NCBI GenBank assembly: GCA_964511965.1
Contig: CAZEGF010000002.1
Span: 1 to 12,903, forward strand
Direction: 5' to 3'
From: JAUSNA01 sp964511965
GTDB taxonomy: Bacteria > Patescibacteriota > Microgenomatia > Levybacterales > GWA1-39-11
DNA length: 12,903 bases
The notes below the pieces were generated by a model. That model saw only the letters and a list, made by a program, of their open reading frames with translations, made no database searches and was not told the origin of the DNA. Below are positions 11,981-12,903 of the stretch, piece after piece; position 1 is the stretch's first letter, and the number at the start of each line of letters is the position of its first letter. Position numbers and translations under genes: made by a program.

Positions 11981-12026
11981 CGGGGTGTGGTTTAACGGTA
12001 ACGATACGTTGCCGTCAAATCCACAC
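11981..12026 (+). repeat. Hairpin element 2: tRNA-Pro 5' end copy folded back on itself
   Basis: The first 20 bases (11981-12000) are identical to bases 1-20 of the tRNA-Pro gene (12044-12063), covering the acceptor strand and most of the D-arm. Instead of continuing as a tRNA, the sequence folds back: 11985-12003 pairs with 12007-12026 (18 pairs, one mismatch and one bulged T) around an ATA loop. It shares the layout TTTAACGGTAA ... TTGCCG(C/T)CAAA with element 1, and the two inner pairs are swapped (GC/GC there, CG/CG here). Confidence 0.65.
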
Positions 12027-12043
12027 AACCTAAGATTAATATA

Positions 12044-12114
12044 CGGGGTGTGGTTTAACGGTAGAATGTACGGCTGGGGGTCGTGCGGCCAGGGTTCAAT
12101 TCCCTGCACCCCGA
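12044..12114 (+). tRNA. tRNA-Pro (anticodon GGG)
   Basis: A full cloverleaf of 71 bases can be drawn. The acceptor is CGGGGTG with CACCCCG and discriminator A. The D-stem is GTTT/GAAT with loop AACGGTA. The anticodon stem is TACGG/TCGTG with loop CTGGGGG, so the anticodon is GGG with T33 and G37. The variable loop is 4 bases. The T-stem is CAGGG/CCCTG with loop TTCAATT. The C1-G72 pair and A73 are typical of bacterial proline tRNAs. CCA is not encoded (CAA follows). The D-stem and anticodon stem contain several G-U pairs. It lies 10 bases before the YfiH-type gene and is preceded by two partial look-alikes. Confidence 0.9.
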
Positions 12115-12124
12115 CAAAATAATT

Positions 12125-12811
12125 ATGCATTTTATTCCGCAATTGCTGACAAATAGATTTGTGAGACATCATATCTCAACCAAAGACGAAGGGAATATGT
12201 CTTATGTGTATGGTGAACGGGAAGAGGTTTTGACTAACAGGAAAAAGTTTTTTACCGATATTAGAATTCCAACAGAGCGGTCAATTATTATTGAGGTACA
12301 ACACGGGACTAAAATAATTGAAGCCTCATCAAGTCTTGGTGGAACCGGGTTTAATTCCGCAGCATCTGCAATTAAGGCTGATGCAATCATAACCCGAGAA
12401 AAAAATCTTGCAGTAGGATTACTCACTGCCGATTGTATCCCTGCAATTTTGTTTGATCGACTAAATGGCATATTGTGCCTAGCTCATTTAAGCCGTAAAA
12501 ATACTGAGGAGAGATTCTCACAAATTTTAATATCTTTTTTTAGAAGGGAATTTGACACAAATCTTCATGAGTTAAAAATATTTATGGGACCTTCAATTAA
12601 AAAAGATTCTTATATTTTGGAAGAGTATCCGAATGGATATGATTTAACTGGAGAAAATATAAAACAATTGTTGCTTAAAGGAGTGAGGGAAGAAAATATT
12701 ATTGTTGACCCAACTGATACTGCTACTGACACCAATTTTTTCTCGCACTATAGAGAAAGTAGAAAGAAAGAAAATGAGGGTAGATTTCTAACAACAACGA
12801 TGTTGGTGTAA
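12125..12811 (+). CDS. YfiH/laccase-domain protein (multi-copper polyphenol oxidase / purine nucleoside phosphorylase family), divergent
   Basis: Encodes 229 residues from ATG 12125. An upstream in-frame ATG at 12083 lies inside the tRNA and is rejected. The family's three active-site residues are recognisable: H60 (VQHG, family QVHG), C104 (LTADCIPAIL) and H121 (LAHLS). However, the usual HAGWRG motif reads HLSRKN, and the C-terminal YSYRRDG-TGR region reads FSHYRESRKKENEGRFL. Members of this family (YfiH/YlmD, mammalian FAMIN/LACC1) act on purine nucleosides; activity here is uncertain given the altered motif. The N-terminus FIPQLLTNRFVRHHISTKDEGNMSY matches the family's HG-ST-DGGVS opening. 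It is followed after 9 bases by a pterin dehydratase gene, with no terminator between. Confidence 0.8.
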   Translation: MHFIPQLLTNRFVRHHISTKDEGNMSYVYGEREEVLTNRKKFFTDIRIPTERSIIIEVQHGTKIIEASSSLGGTGFNSAASAIKADAIITREKNLAVGLLTADCIPAILFDRLNGILCLAHLSRKNTEERFSQILISFFRREFDTNLHELKIFMGPSIKKDSYILEEYPNGYDLTGENIKQLLLKGVREENIIVDPTDTATDTNFFSHYRESRKKENEGRFLTTTMLV

Positions 12812-12820
12812 GATAGTGTT

Positions 12821-12903
12821 ATGCACAATTCACATTTAGTTAAAGGGCATTGTGTACCATGTGAGGGTGGCACAAAACCTTTGGACAAGAAAGAAACGGC
12901 AAC
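12821..12903 (+). CDS. phhB: Pterin-4a-carbinolamine dehydratase, 5' part
   Basis: An ATG at 12821 opens a frame that runs off the window end after 27 codons. The translation MHNSHLVKGHCVPCEGGTKP then continues LDKKETA. The string CVPCEGGTKPL matches the N-terminal signature of the PCD/DCoH family (K-CVPCEGG-PPL). These enzymes dehydrate 4a-hydroxytetrahydropterins, recycling the cofactor of aromatic amino acid hydroxylases; in many bacteria the real role is unclear. It lies 9 bases after the YfiH-type gene, likely in one operon. The catalytic histidines lie beyond the window and cannot be checked. Confidence 0.8.
   Translation, partial: MHNSHLVKGHCVPCEGGTKPLDKKETA

Noticed and set aside
12083..12124. 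Upstream ATG (12083) extending the YfiH-type gene by 14 codons
   Set aside because: The ATG is inside the tRNA and the extension has no similarity to the family N-terminus; ATG 12125 fits the family better.
11903..12172. Minus-strand open frame of 89 codons across the hairpins and the tRNA
   Set aside because: It is antisense to the tRNA-Pro and its duplicates; the peptide (GIEPWPHDPQP) is the familiar by-product of translating a tRNA gene. The inverted repeats keep it open by chance.

Overview
The window is an AT-rich bacterial chromosome segment of 12.9 kb. It carries the downstream half of the large ribosomal-protein locus (spc and alpha operon genes), then a DNA-repair/regulator block, a tRNA gene and two metabolic genes. 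The organism is most likely a member of the Candidate Phyla Radiation (Patescibacteria, possibly a Microgenomates-type lineage). Support for this: uL30 (rpmD) is missing between rpsE and rplO, which is a known CPR trait. rpmJ is missing between infA and rpsM. Proteins are compact, intergenic gaps are very short, and almost no start codon has a Shine-Dalgarno sequence. The phylum assignment is an inference. UGA reads as stop (cmk, map and recX end in TGA, and cmk/map overlap as ATGA), so the recoded CPR groups (Gracilibacteria, Absconditabacteria) are unlikely.

Region 1 (2-4532, + strand) is one dense transcription unit: the 3' end of rpsE, rplO, secY, adk, a P-loop nucleotide-kinase-like gene, cmk and map. 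Three nucleotide-kinase-fold genes sit side by side between the translocon and the methionine aminopeptidase. Region 2 (4533-8930, + strand) starts with two tandem sigma70-type promoters and a structured leader with a possible pseudoknot. It then runs infA, rpsM, rpsK, rpsD, rpoA, rplQ, rplM, rpsI, with small hairpins in several gene junctions and a terminator-like hairpin at the end. Region 3 (8931-9622, + strand) is a single unrecognised gene with its own consensus promoter placed so close to the ATG that its mRNA should be leaderless or nearly so. Its product has a twin-arginine-like signal sequence.

Region 4 (9628-11835, - strand) reads recA, a TrpR/YerC-family regulator, recX. Two identical 22-bp palindromes with a central CTAG bracket the regulator gene, one abutting its start codon and one between it and recX. 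They look like operators that link this regulator to its own expression and perhaps to recX. Region 5 (11836-12903, + strand) has a run of three hairpins, two of which carry the D-arm sequence of the tRNA-Pro(GGG) that follows. Next come a YfiH/laccase-domain (purine nucleoside phosphorylase family) gene and the start of a pterin-4a-carbinolamine dehydratase gene cut by the window end.

No insertion sequence, CRISPR array, rRNA or phage gene was seen. No gene-free stretch exceeds 300 bases. The longest (11763-12043) holds the recA promoter and the hairpin/tRNA-fragment cluster. The points most worth a second look are the twin palindromes around the TrpR-like gene, the covarying tRNA-like hairpins upstream of tRNA-Pro, and the infA leader.
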